Shown here piece by piece: positions 48,431 to 58,243 of a DNA stretch of 58,469 nt. The position numbers were made by a program, and so were the translations under genes. The notes under the pieces were generated by a model. It did no database searches, was not told the DNA's origin, and saw nothing but the letters and a program-made list of their open reading frames with translations. The DNA is taken from positions 30,236 through 88,704 of the forward strand of contig PDIM01010327.1 in NCBI GenBank assembly GCA_002811675.1, in the 5' to 3' direction. The DNA comes from Ichthyosporea sp. XGB-2017a. Its lineage: Eukaryota > Opisthokonta > Ichthyosporea. Numbering within the stretch: position 1 is the first letter of the stretch; each line of letters begins with the position of its first letter.

Positions 48431-49307
48431 CTCTCTTTCGCGCAACTAATCTCACTTTCGTTTTTGATTCTGATACTTATTCTCACGAGTTTCTTTTTTT
48501 TTTCTTTCGCAACATCTGCTTCTATAAAACATATACTCTTCAAAACTTCTTCTTCGGAGCTTTTTTTTCCTTTCCCCTTTTAGACGAATCGAACCTATAT
48601 ATTTTTCATAAGCTATTACTAAGAAGCAACAAAAGCAAAAAACAAGGACTGGAGCACTCGATATTGTTCGAACAACGGGTTCGAGAGGACATATATAGGG
48701 CTTTTGAATTTCCGCGTATAATGGAAACTCCCTAAGTTTGATGTGGTTTGAACAAAGCGCCTTTGATCAATTATGTCTCGGTTGAATGAAATTATAAATA
48801 GCGTTACAAAGAGATTGAATTGCCTAAAACATCTCCATTAGCGGAGGTGCCTATTTCCCCGCCAGCCCTTTTGTCTATGTCGTATGCGCGTGCAGCTTTT
48901 TGGAAGGAAGGACACATTCCCTCCCCATTGCCTTTATGCGACTTCTTTAATAATGGATTGTATGATGGTATAACGTCATATTTTCTTAGAGTGCACACAA
49001 TACTAGGATCTAAATAATTTTAAAAGTTAAAATCATATTATATACGACTTTGAGTGTTTTTCTTTTGAAATTAAGTATTTAAGTTATTTTTTATTTTGCT
49101 TATCTGCTTAATAAATAGGCATATTAAGAAAAGTTCATATTTCATGTCTAGAGCATTATAGGTTTGTATGAATAGGATGGACCTTGGGAGTCATTTTGGT
49201 CCTTGAAACTATATAAAGGACTATGCAAAAGGTACTTCAGCACTTCAAAAAACTGTATAATGCAAAACAGAAGTTAGAAAGTTGCAATCAAACAGGTCAA
49301 ACAGAAC
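48431..49307. promoter_or_regulatory. Divergent promoter region with TATA box and 12-bp palindrome
   Basis: This 877-bp region lies between divergent genes. TATAAA at 49212-49217 sits about 95 bp before the glycosyltransferase ATG and fits a TATA box with a short leader. The perfect palindrome TTGTTCGAACAA lies at 48664-48675, followed by a second TTCGA. Pyrimidine-rich tracts near 48490-48580 flank the minus-strand gene start. Confidence 0.45.
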
Positions 49308-52300
49308 ATGTTGTTGTTAAATCTTGGCATTCTTTGTTTTGTAATCCCATTGTTCCTCATACCAAGGGGTGCTTGGGTTTCTTCTCTTTTTGTTTTCCTT
49401 ACCGGGTTCTTCTTAGTTGGGGTACCGGGCTATACGATCAACCTTGTTGATTTTATGAACAGATACCTCTCGAGCTCATTTGCCCCTGCGAACCCATATG
49501 AATCTCTGGTCATTGTTGGAAGTGTTGGTGGGTTGTTCCTGCTGAATGATTCAACGCTTATTCAAAACATACTTGCTTCACTCTTTGCTGGATATCTATC
49601 TTCAGTTGTGGTATTCTCCTTTTCCAATTTCTCAAGCTATTTTCCCGAAAAAGTGATTAGCGATGGTGCAATAGTTTCTTCTTCTGATGCCTTTCCTAAT
49701 GCGGTCTTGGGAAATCTAGTTTTGCCCGTTTTCGTGAAGTATACCTTCCTTGGGGTTTTTGTCACGGCTTATATGGTGATGGCCTACTTTAGAAAGACTC
49801 GCCTGGTTGCCCTCTCGTCTTTTACCTCTACGTTGGCTGGGTACTTGCTCGTGCTTGGGGCAGAGTTCGTTGGATTGTTTACTTCAGGTTTGTTCATTCG
49901 AATGGATAGTCTTATTCGAATTTACACTAATCCCAGTGCAGGCTCATTGTGTGTTTTTCATCACGCCTCCTTTAGTGATCAGTGCTTCCAAAGACATATG
50001 ATTTGGGTATTTGCCTGGGTAGCTGGTGTTCTTATACAGCTACTGTTTGGTTACGTAATCTCCACACCACCCCCCTCTTGTGTCCGCCCTAGTGAGACTC
50101 CTTTCAAATCGTTTAAAGATGCAATTTCTAAAACAAGTTCGGATGCAAAGACAAAGCGAAAAAATATGATGGCAGATCTTCAGAAGAATGACCAAACTTC
50201 ACTGGACAATTGCTCTTTTGTTGAAATTCTTCGTTCGAATGGCATTGTGGTCACCGCGTCTACTTCTTCAACGCTCGACCAACAAGAAGGGTCAGGCAAT
50301 AGATCTTCCTCGGCCTCGCAAAATAGTTCTGAAGATGCCAAGGATGGTATTGTTGATATACCGGATAGTATCAGTACTAGTTCCTCGGAGTTTATTCCAT
50401 CTGAGCCTGCATCTCAGCCTGCATCTCAGCCTTCTTCTGCCTATGATGTCTACGTAAACCTTTGGAGCATTCCTGATCCCTGGTTGGCCACCATCTTGTT
50501 AGTTATGCAAAATGTTGCTTTGGGCTTTGTGGCGCTTTGCATTGTCCTCACCGTGGACTGGATTTTCTCCTCCACGCTAATTGCCATCGTCTACGTTATT
50601 TGCTTTGTTTTCGTCTCTAATATTACTCTGAGTGCTTGCTTGATGTATATGTGTCATTATTTCCGCCATTTCTACAAAGTTATTCGCGGCTCCACTCCTA
50701 ATACTAGTTTGGACCAGGAACCAGATGTCTTTCCATTACGGGCAAATATGAAAACTCTTGGGTGTTATTGTTTGTTGTCCAACCACAAGCAAGCCTCAGC
50801 CGATTGCTTCCGCTCTATGTATAGTACGTTCTGTCGGAACATGGATCCCAACGGAAATTTCGAAACAGCAGTTGTCAGTGCATCAAAAGATGTTGAAATT
50901 GTACGGCACGAATTGTTGCTCAGAGATGTGTTCCGTGTCAAGATATGCAAAGATATGTACTGGTCATTGTGTCATTTGCTCACGAAAGGAGAAAAGGAGT
51001 GTAGTGTAGAGGAACTTCTTCCTCTATGGAACGAGCTTTGCGAATACAACAGTGGCCTTGTACTGGCGCATAGACTCGGCGGTGAAGACGAAAGCAATGA
51101 TGACAACGGGTACTATCAAAAGCAAATGGAATGGGTTCATTCCAAAGAAGACGGTGGTTCTCTTTTTACGCGCATGACAAGCGTGTGGACTTCAGTCATT
51201 ACCCAGCACAAGGCAAAATGTACAGCCAATGGGTCTGACTGGAGACTTACATTTCGCGCACATGCCTGGATGTTCATAAAAAAGCAATGCGATGGGTTCA
51301 TGTACTTTCATCGTAATTCCCGAGTTCTTCGAAAGCCTGGCCAATACCAGGATCTGATGCAGCTATCCACATGGGGGATTGACTACTCCTATACCTATGC
51401 AAAGCAACATTACAAAGAAGAAGGCAAGGTACAGGCCCGTACCTTTGGCTTTACTGGGAACCTGATAAACAATGGCAGATACAGCAAAAAAAAGTTTCGA
51501 GAGTTGAGGGCTCTGTTTGAGAAAAATGCACTGAAGGATTTCGAGCGCGTTAAACGGGCTGGGAAAGCAGGAATGTATGGCAGAGATAAAAAAGCTTCAG
51601 TTGGTTCAGAATCTATCTCAGAATCTTCGCAACTTACAACTTATGGTACGAATGAAAGTGATGAAAATAGCTTCGAAGAGCAGTCTGGTCCATATTCATT
51701 TACGCTGATTATGGATGGTGATACATCTGCCCCCTCTGGATCCGTGCAGCGACTGGTGCAGATTGCGTTTGGCAATACATTGCATGGGATCGTACAGCCT
51801 GCAATTCGTCCTGGAACATCATATCAGACGCTAACGAGTAGCTTAGAGCAGACGCAACTCGACAGCATATGTGACATATTCTATGGTTTTCAAGAAAAAG
51901 ACGAAATGCGAACAGTGGAAATTTCCATTGATGACAGCATTGGGTCCGTGAGCATCAGCACGAGTGAGGAGGGGGTCGAAGAGGATCAATTAAAGAAAAA
52001 TGAAGAGAAAACGGAAGTGAGCGTTGGTAGATGTAGTACCAGGAAGAGACTTCCTATTTGCGAGCAACTTTCAGCAGAAATTACTATTCCAGACCAAAGT
52101 GGCCATATGTGGCGAGCGCGAGTTCAGGATGTGTGTGTCCCTTCCACAGGGGGGTCCTTAACCAGTATATTTGGTCGGTCTTTCTTTTACGGAAAGGGGC
52201 TTGTCAATAACCTAGCTTACTGCTCTGCTCTGTTGGGAACTCCAGACAGACCTCGTGACACTCTTCCTCTAGATGTCTATTCACATGACACATATGAAGC

Positions 52301-53462
52301 TCTCTTTCTTAGACCTTACACCACAGACGAGGTTTCTTTCATAGAAGAACCAGTATTTAATCCTTTGGCTGTGCGCTACCAGAAAATCCGATGGACTGTT
52401 GGCGAATTCATTAACGCATGTTATCTCTTTCCGGAGAGTGTGGGTCGATTTATTCGTTTTCTAAAAGCCTTTCACGGTTGCTGGCTTAAATTCAAAGGTG
52501 CATTTTCTACCAAAGATCAGCCTTCACAAAGCAGACTAAAACTCAAAAGTGGAGCAAACGAATATCAAGATATTCGTGAAAAGGGGACCCCTGTTGCTGC
52601 TAACCTTGTAAAAGAGCCCATCAAAGCTTTGTCTGCCCCTTTGATTATTCTGCTTTTACTTACCTGCCAAACGATTTTTGTATCCACAGAGCGTCCGACA
52701 CCGAATATCAAGGGTATCTACAATGAACGTCAGCTTTACGATGTTGTTATTAACGCACCAACTGAGGCAAAGTATTGGTTTTTCATGTACACTAAGAATT
52801 TGAACTTTACACTCGCACTCTTTATTTTTGTAATGATTGTTTTCCTGGGTATTAATGTATTCTTCAAAATGATTGATATCTTCTTTCATCTGAGCCATCG
52901 GGTCAACCAAAAGGAAACCATTTTCATTGCATGCCGAAGAAAGCTTATTCACTTTGCCCTCTGCTTGATGGAACTTTTCATGTCAGTAATAAGCTATCCC
53001 TCAGAAATCATTCTTGGCTCGTACACTGCGCTCCAAACCATTCACTGTCTGGTCGTTGGAAAACTCAAGTGGCGACCACAGCGCGAGGTGGAGCTTGAAA
53101 TGAACGCCATTTCTTATAAAGGCCCCTGGACTCTTCTCAAAGTAAATATGAAGAGGGGTGGCGCTTTCGTTTTTTTGTGCGGCGTGTTTGTTCTGGTTTG
53201 GCTTATTTGGCTTCGCTCATTTCTCTACAGCAATAACTCGGTGGTCATTATACCCATCTTCGTCGTCTGGGTCGGGGCCATCAGTTGCATTGTATATCCT
53301 TTCTGGATGGTTGTGTTGGGAATGCGCTTCTCCCAGGATAATATCTTTGTTCGCTGGTTAACGGAAATTGAATTGGTGCTTAATCAACAAGAAATTACGA
53401 TAGTTCCCGGGGATAGAGACGATCTCAACCCCATCTCAACTGAGCAACTGTCGAATAAATAA
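49308..53462 (+). CDS. Multi-pass processive GT2 glycosyltransferase, OpgH/MdoH-like
   Basis: This 1384-residue integral membrane enzyme probably polymerises a beta-glucan from a UDP-sugar at the membrane. An N-terminal group of about six transmembrane helices (1-260) and a Ser-rich linker (about 265-380) come first. Two more helices (about 395-450) follow, then a large cytosolic catalytic region. Key motifs are YSFTLIMDGDTSAP (DxD, D803 and D805), LHGIVQPAI, FGRSFFYGKGLVN, YSHDTYEALFLRP (H993-D994, matching the LSHDFVEAALMRR acid motif of OpgH) and YQKIRW (QxxRW, 1025-1029). The C-terminal helices include YPSEIILGSYTALQ followed by LKWRPQRE, as in the OpgH C-terminus. These motifs define processive GT2 enzymes related to cellulose synthase. 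It is longer than bacterial OpgH (about 850 residues) and intronless, yet set in eukaryotic DNA with a TATA box. Confidence 0.8.
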   Translation: MLLLNLGILCFVIPLFLIPRGAWVSSLFVFLTGFFLVGVPGYTINLVDFMNRYLSSSFAPANPYESLVIVGSVGGLFLLNDSTLIQNILASLFAGYLSSVVVFSFSNFSSYFPEKVISDGAIVSSSDAFPNAVLGNLVLPVFVKYTFLGVFVTAYMVMAYFRKTRLVALSSFTSTLAGYLLVLGAEFVGLFTSGLFIRMDSLIRIYTNPSAGSLCVFHHASFSDQCFQRHMIWVFAWVAGVLIQLLFGYVISTPPPSCVRPSETPFKSFKDAISKTSSDAKTKRKNMMADLQKNDQTSLDNCSFVEILRSNGIVVTASTSSTLDQQEGSGNRSSSASQNSSEDAKDGIVDIPDSISTSSSEFIPSEPASQPASQPSSAYDVYVNLWSIPDPWLATILLVMQNVALGFVALCIVLTVDWIFSSTLIAIVYVICFVFVSNITLSACLMYMCHYFRHFYKVIRGSTPNTSLDQEPDVFPLRANMKTLGCYCLLSNHKQASADCFRSMYSTFCRNMDPNGNFETAVVSASKDVEIVRHELLLRDVFRVKICKDMYWSLCHLLTKGEKECSVEELLPLWNELCEYNSGLVLAHRLGGEDESNDDNGYYQKQMEWVHSKEDGGSLFTRMTSVWTSVITQHKAKCTANGSDWRLTFRAHAWMFIKKQCDGFMYFHRNSRVLRKPGQYQDLMQLSTWGIDYSYTYAKQHYKEEGKVQARTFGFTGNLINNGRYSKKKFRELRALFEKNALKDFERVKRAGKAGMYGRDKKASVGSESISESSQLTTYGTNESDENSFEEQSGPYSFTLIMDGDTSAPSGSVQRLVQIAFGNTLHGIVQPAIRPGTSYQTLTSSLEQTQLDSICDIFYGFQEKDEMRTVEISIDDSIGSVSISTSEEGVEEDQLKKNEEKTEVSVGRCSTRKRLPICEQLSAEITIPDQSGHMWRARVQDVCVPSTGGSLTSIFGRSFFYGKGLVNNLAYCSALLGTPDRPRDTLPLDVYSHDTYEALFLRPYTTDEVSFIEEPVFNPLAVRYQKIRWTVGEFINACYLFPESVGRFIRFLKAFHGCWLKFKGAFSTKDQPSQSRLKLKSGANEYQDIREKGTPVAANLVKEPIKALSAPLIILLLLTCQTIFVSTERPTPNIKGIYNERQLYDVVINAPTEAKYWFFMYTKNLNFTLALFIFVMIVFLGINVFFKMIDIFFHLSHRVNQKETIFIACRRKLIHFALCLMELFMSVISYPSEIILGSYTALQTIHCLVVGKLKWRPQREVELEMNAISYKGPWTLLKVNMKRGGAFVFLCGVFVLVWLIWLRSFLYSNNSVVIIPIFVVWVGAISCIVYPFWMVVLGMRFSQDNIFVRWLTEIELVLNQQEITIVPGDRDDLNPISTEQLSNK

Positions 53463-53463
53463 A
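53454..53463 (+). terminator. Poly(A) signals overlapping the stop codon
   Basis: AATAAATAAA spans the TAA stop of the glycosyltransferase gene (AATAAA at 53454-53459 and again at 53458-53463). If used, the 3' UTR would be only some 20 bases long. Confidence 0.4.
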
Positions 53464-53647
53464 TGTCATTTCATGTTTTTATTTTTAAAAGTCTTTTCAA
53501 TCGGGTTCTATTCCCCTGTTCCCCTGCTCTCGCCATTTTTTAAGGCCAACGGAAGTAAGTGCTAGGTATATTCCTCTTGAAAGCAAATAAGCTGCCCAGG
53601 TCCTCTAAAGTCACAATCTCGTACGTCATTATACGCCAATGTCTTTT

Positions 53648-53873
53648 GCGCGAAGAATACGAAAACCATGCCATGTTGTAAGTGTCCCTTGTGTTGCGCT
53701 TATTCCGACTTTTATTCACACGTGCCTTTCATCTGTGTCAATATTATCTGTGGCTCGTATTGGAGCAGCTCAGACTCATCGACTAGTCGAAGGGGTGAAG
53801 CTACACTACGAGAGGGAAGGGTTTAATAATACAAATTACAATATAAGGGTGTACACACCAGTGACATTGGCAA
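53648..53873 (+). repeat. Direct repeat R2, copy 1
   Basis: This roughly 226-bp sequence, starting GCGCGAAGAATACG, recurs at 58244-58469 (offset 4596) with only a few substitutions. The 5' boundary is sharp in both copies. The 3' end cannot be set because copy 2 runs off the window. Open frames within it are short and featureless. Confidence 0.9.
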
Positions 53874-55023
53874 TAAAGACACCTCGGTCCTCGCGTGCTC
53901 TCTGATATCTCTATATATATAAAAGCTAGAGTAGACCAGAGGCTGCCCTGCTGGCCCGCTGGGCAATTGAGGGGTCCGGGTGGGATTTCCGATTTGGGTG
54001 GAGCGGTAGATTGGCCTGATGGGCTGATCGGGTAAACTGCCGGCAATAAAAGCCCCACTTGCAAATATTGGGAATATTTCTATTTTCGGGTCCAGTTTGC
54101 CTCCGCCCTCCGCCCTCCCACCCTTTTTTTTCTTAGGACACAAAGGCATGTTTCTTGTGTTCTTTCTACATAGTTCACCCTGTACAGGTTTTACTGCTGC
54201 TTTTAATTTATTTAACGGCGGAAGCAGAATGTGCTTGCGGAGTAACTGTGGAATTGTGGTCACAGCTCATATTTCACTTTGCTCTTGATCTGATGGTAAG
54301 CAATGGATATTCACCAAAAAGGGAACCGAATTGACTAAAAGTAGCAACTGCATAGCAACTTTCTGTTCACATTGCGTTTCAGTAATCGGGAATGCTACTA
54401 CTCATCGGCACACTTTCGCTCCGTATGAGTAAAGTTAAATCGTCGCAGAACTCGGTATAGGAGCAAAAGGCTAATGGCATTGGAATATGTAATGCTTTGG
54501 TTTAGACAGGGGAATGCTTCCCAATCCATGTGAGCATACCTCGTGCTTACTGTTGTTCATTGCAATCGGTCCTTTTCAATAAAGTGTCTGTCGCCGCTTC
54601 AGTATGTGCAACATGGATTCATGTCCCCACAATTAGTTGCAAGGGGCTTTCTTTCTTTTGTGCTAAGAGTTACAAACAACGCGCACGTATGGGGGTGAGC
54701 ATCCAGTGTGAAAGACTCGTGAACTTTGTAATTTTTGGGTAGCTTTTTAACATATTCTTTAAGGGGCCAATAGGCTGCTTCTTTTGAACAGGCTCCCTGA
54801 ATTTTGCTCCGCTTTTCGAAAGAGGCCCGAACTTTGGGCTCACTGTAAGCCTATAAATACGAGTGGATATGGTCAACAAGGATGTTTTATTCATTAATTC
54901 AACAAACCAAAATTAACAACTCAACAATTTAGAATCTTGCGTCCTAGATTTTAATCTAAGCTGTTTTGTTTTCCAAACTCGTGTTGAATTTGTTTGTTGT
55001 TCTTGTTCTTCCCTTTTTTTGAA
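53874..55023. promoter_or_regulatory. Intergenic region upstream of the RCC1-like gene, with TATA box
   Basis: About 1.15 kb. The first part (about 53935-54060) is GC-richer and follows a TATATATATAAAAG element near 53914. CTATAAATAC (TATA at 54852-54859) lies about 170 bp before the ATG at 55024 and is the likely core promoter. No supported gene; the open frames overlap on both strands and lack features. Confidence 0.4.
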
Positions 55024-57312
55024 ATGTGGAATTATCGTATCAAGACGATCTCACTTGTGGTGAGCATCCTCCTTCTTTTTGTTTTTCAAACCCATGCTGC
55101 TTCCTTGAAGGCAGCACAAACGAACCCTTCAAAGGCGCCCAACTTGGGCCTCGGATGCCAATCAGAATTGGTTGGAACCATATCTGGTGATGCCATTTTG
55201 GCGCCAAAATCAGGGGCAGACTTGGTTGAGGCCGATTCTGGTAACCCTACATTTTATGACGGTTACGCCCCTCGAGCCAAGTTTCCCAAGAGTGCTTCTC
55301 AAGAAACAAGTGTTAGTTATGATATCTCCAAGGACAATTCTGTTGGTTGTGTTGAGGTTGTGTACTATGTGTGGGCTGGTAAAGGCTCTATGTCAATGTC
55401 CGTTGACTCAGGTAAAATTCAAGCTACGGCATTTGGAAGTGGACAGACAATTTCAGGATGGGAGAGGAAGACCGTGTACTATCAATCCACCGGAGACAAG
55501 GCAATGGATTCTCTCGCTATCCTGGTTCAAACAGAGACGAACGATTGGGCACTACAACTTGCTCAGATATCCATGTTCCGAAAAGATAAGACTCCCCCAA
55601 ATTTGAACCTTGGTTGCCAAACTGGACAAGTGGCAGCTATTTCAGGAGGAGCAATTCTGCACCCCGAGAAAAATGCTAATGTGCTTCAGCTGGATGCGGC
55701 AAATCCCGAATTTTACGATGACTATTCTATCAGAGCCAAGTTTTTAAAGAGCAATGAGGGAGAGGGAAAAACTGTCACATATAACGTTCCCGCTAGTAGA
55801 GCGGGCTGTGTTGAGATTGTGTATTACGTTTGGAATGGTAATGGAGATCTATCAATGTCTGTAAATGAAGTCTCTGCTAAGAAAACACTCCACGCATTTG
55901 GTAAGACACACTCCGTAGCTGGATGGGATCGCAAGACTGTTTACTACAATACTGCTTCTGTTGAAAATTCTTTGCAATCAGTGTCCTTAACTGTAAAAAC
56001 ACCGAGCATGGATTGGACCATCCAGTTGGCTGCGGTCACTTTCTTTACTGCAAAAGTAGAGCCTAAAGATTGCCCAGAGTACCAACATTGGAATCCCAAA
56101 ACAGCGAAATGTGAAGTCCCAGTTTGTAATGACGAAAAGCCTTTCATTGGAAAAGACGGTGTATGTACTGCTAAATGCCCCAAATTTGCCAACTCACGTA
56201 AAACCGGTTCAATGTGTGTCGATACGTGTCCCATCCCCAGTGTGCAGAAAGACGGGTTCTGTTGCCCAGAATACACACAGATGACCACGTTTGGAACGTG
56301 TCTGCCTCCAGTTTGCACAGACTCACAACATATCACTGAAGGTGCCATGTGTGTAGACGAATGCCCTAAGGGAAAAACGTGCTCTCCTGCCAATTGTCAT
56401 ATTGCCCAAATCTCAACCGGCCCAGGTAAGACCAAAAAGAAGCAATGTGCATTGCTTTCAGATGGGTCTGTAAAATGTGTGAACCCACAAAGCAAAGTTT
56501 CTGTGCCGTCAGGACTTACTGGAGCTAGCTACAAGAATATAGATGGAGAGGATTCTAATTTCTGTGCAGTGAAATCTGATGGCCGATTGGAATGTTCTCC
56601 TCCCGCAAAGTACACAACCCTTTTGGCAAATCCCGTTAATGTAATGGCTGGTATTGAACGTAACATGGGTATGGTCCATGGGTGTTATGTGGAAAGAGAT
56701 ACAGAATTGGCCGTGTGTCAGAAATCACAGGGTGCCACTGCGAACTTGGATGGAGCTGATATAGTACCTGATGCTCTCAAAAATGTTCAGTTTACTATGG
56801 TATCTGCAGGAAGGACGAATTCATGTGGTGTACGTAAGGACAATAGTGCCATTGAATGCTGGGGCTCGTCAGGGTACGGCTTCCTCGATGACAAGCCAAC
56901 CATGACTGGTTTTGATTATGTCACTGTTGGATATGGAGCTGCCTGTGGTACTTTTAAAAATGGTACAGCTTTGTGCTGGGGAAATAATAGAAGGGGACGA
57001 ACAACGCAGTTTTTTACCTTCCCTAAAGAGGCCGATGCTATTGATATCAAGACTGTAGCTGGTCCAGCGTCAACTTCATGTGCTATTTCTTCCAAGGGAA
57101 CGATACGATGCACATATGATATCGGTGATGATATTCCCGTTACGTCCCTCCCATTGATCAATGTGGTAGACGTTGCATTTGGCGATTACCGCTTCTGTGC
57201 TCTTCTAGGGAATGGCTTAACACAGTGTTATGAACCAAAACACTCCGATGGTTTCAAGTTTGTCAAGGAAGAGTCTTATGACAAATCAAAATTTGTATCT
57301 TCCACCTGCTAA
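55024..57312 (+). CDS. Secreted protein with two homologous N-terminal modules and an RCC1-type propeller
   Basis: The ATG at 55024 is the first in the frame (the codon at 54994 is TTG) and starts a signal peptide (MWNYRIKTISLVVSILLLF, cleavage near THA). The 762-residue protein has two tandem modules of about 150 residues (about 38-190 and 192-345), each with PNL.LGCQ, FYD.Y..RAKF, GCVE.VYYVW.G.G..SMSV and GW.RKTVYY. They were clearly duplicated from one another and look like a beta-sandwich. A Cys-rich linker (about 350-460, many CP pairs) leads to seven repeats of the type C.V..D..I.CWG (about 478-745), as in RCC1/BLIP-II beta-propellers. Each blade has a paired Cys. A secreted, disulfide-stapled propeller suggests ligand or glycan binding; the function is unknown. 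Confidence 0.8.
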   Translation: MWNYRIKTISLVVSILLLFVFQTHAASLKAAQTNPSKAPNLGLGCQSELVGTISGDAILAPKSGADLVEADSGNPTFYDGYAPRAKFPKSASQETSVSYDISKDNSVGCVEVVYYVWAGKGSMSMSVDSGKIQATAFGSGQTISGWERKTVYYQSTGDKAMDSLAILVQTETNDWALQLAQISMFRKDKTPPNLNLGCQTGQVAAISGGAILHPEKNANVLQLDAANPEFYDDYSIRAKFLKSNEGEGKTVTYNVPASRAGCVEIVYYVWNGNGDLSMSVNEVSAKKTLHAFGKTHSVAGWDRKTVYYNTASVENSLQSVSLTVKTPSMDWTIQLAAVTFFTAKVEPKDCPEYQHWNPKTAKCEVPVCNDEKPFIGKDGVCTAKCPKFANSRKTGSMCVDTCPIPSVQKDGFCCPEYTQMTTFGTCLPPVCTDSQHITEGAMCVDECPKGKTCSPANCHIAQISTGPGKTKKKQCALLSDGSVKCVNPQSKVSVPSGLTGASYKNIDGEDSNFCAVKSDGRLECSPPAKYTTLLANPVNVMAGIERNMGMVHGCYVERDTELAVCQKSQGATANLDGADIVPDALKNVQFTMVSAGRTNSCGVRKDNSAIECWGSSGYGFLDDKPTMTGFDYVTVGYGAACGTFKNGTALCWGNNRRGRTTQFFTFPKEADAIDIKTVAGPASTSCAISSKGTIRCTYDIGDDIPVTSLPLINVVDVAFGDYRFCALLGNGLTQCYEPKHSDGFKFVKEESYDKSKFVSSTC

Positions 57313-58025
57313 ATTAAACTCGTTTTTTGTGAATGATAATTCGTCGAATCACAAAATGCTTTCTTTTTTAGTGGTTGCACGGAGGCGGGGGGCCCATCTC
57401 TGGCTATCAGGGTCAATAATGGAATGGTGCAAATAAAGGAAAGAAAAGAACAAGCAGTGTGCATAATGTCACTCATAATAATAAACTGATGATTTTTAAA
57501 AATCTTAGTTTCAATACTCCAATAAATTTTGCTATCTTTCAGTTACGTAAATGTAGGTGACTGGACGACAATATGGGCTTTCCAGCCTGTGTGAGATTTC
57601 AGCAAGGGCATCCTGAATATGAGACACATCATATGGATAGTTTGGCCAGATCCAAAGTACCCATATTGGCGGACAAAAGAAGTTAAAGCTCTGAATGGTT
57701 CATAATTAAGACAAACATGACAATCCATATACCCTAAAGGAAATTTTTCTTATTATTGAAACAATTGTTGTTCTCTTCATGACGTGCCACGATATTGTCA
57801 ACCTATGCCTTTTGCCATCTCTCGTGGAACTTTATCTCTTCGTTTATCACTTGACATTTTGCCTTTTGTCTCGCTTTCTTTCTCTCCAGAGAGTTCGCTC
57901 TTGTCGGGAGGGAGGCTATCTATGTACTTCCATATTAGTGTTCTGAGGATTTCCTACTTTTACTGGCATTCAAAAGGTTTCATGGTAACTATCCTAATAC
58001 TCATTGTAACTACAAAGCACCTTGG
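57313..58025. other. Intergenic region after the RCC1-like gene
   Basis: It holds AATAAA at 57432-57437, the likely poly(A) signal of the upstream gene, then AT-rich sequence. Short open frames on both strands show no recognisable features. Confidence 0.35.
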
Positions 58026-58243
58026 AAGAAAGCAAGCTTTGTTCAAAGACGGTGTCTGGTAACTGGTTCCACAGCCTGGCGTTAAAAGATTTTTTAACTT
58101 CAGGTCTACCCGGATGTACCTCTACCTGATCCCGCCCTCAGAAGACCACACCGACCAACTTCTGTTTCATTTTCTCGACTTTGTCATCCACATTGAGGAA
58201 GCCAAATCCACCCTTTGTCGCCTTATTGGTTAGTTGCTCGACA
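58026..58243 (-). mobile_element. Possible relic of a non-LTR (LINE-like) reverse transcriptase
   Basis: On the minus strand this stretch reads ATKGGFGFLNVDDKVEKMKQ, which recalls the GGLGLLN..-type motif near the C-terminus of LINE reverse transcriptases. After a stop in the same frame it reads FNARLWNQLPDTVF. The stretch is short, interrupted and abuts repeat R2. This is a weak motif-level resemblance only. Confidence 0.2.

Noticed and set aside
49308-53462. Bacterial contamination because of OpgH similarity
   Set aside because: The gene is much longer than bacterial OpgH, has a TATA box and an AATAAA signal, and is continuous with eukaryotic neighbours.
49308-53462. GT48 callose/FKS-type glucan synthase
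   Set aside because: A short stretch (WRLTFRAHAW..) looked similar, but DxD, SHDxxEA and QxxRW belong to GT2, not GT48.
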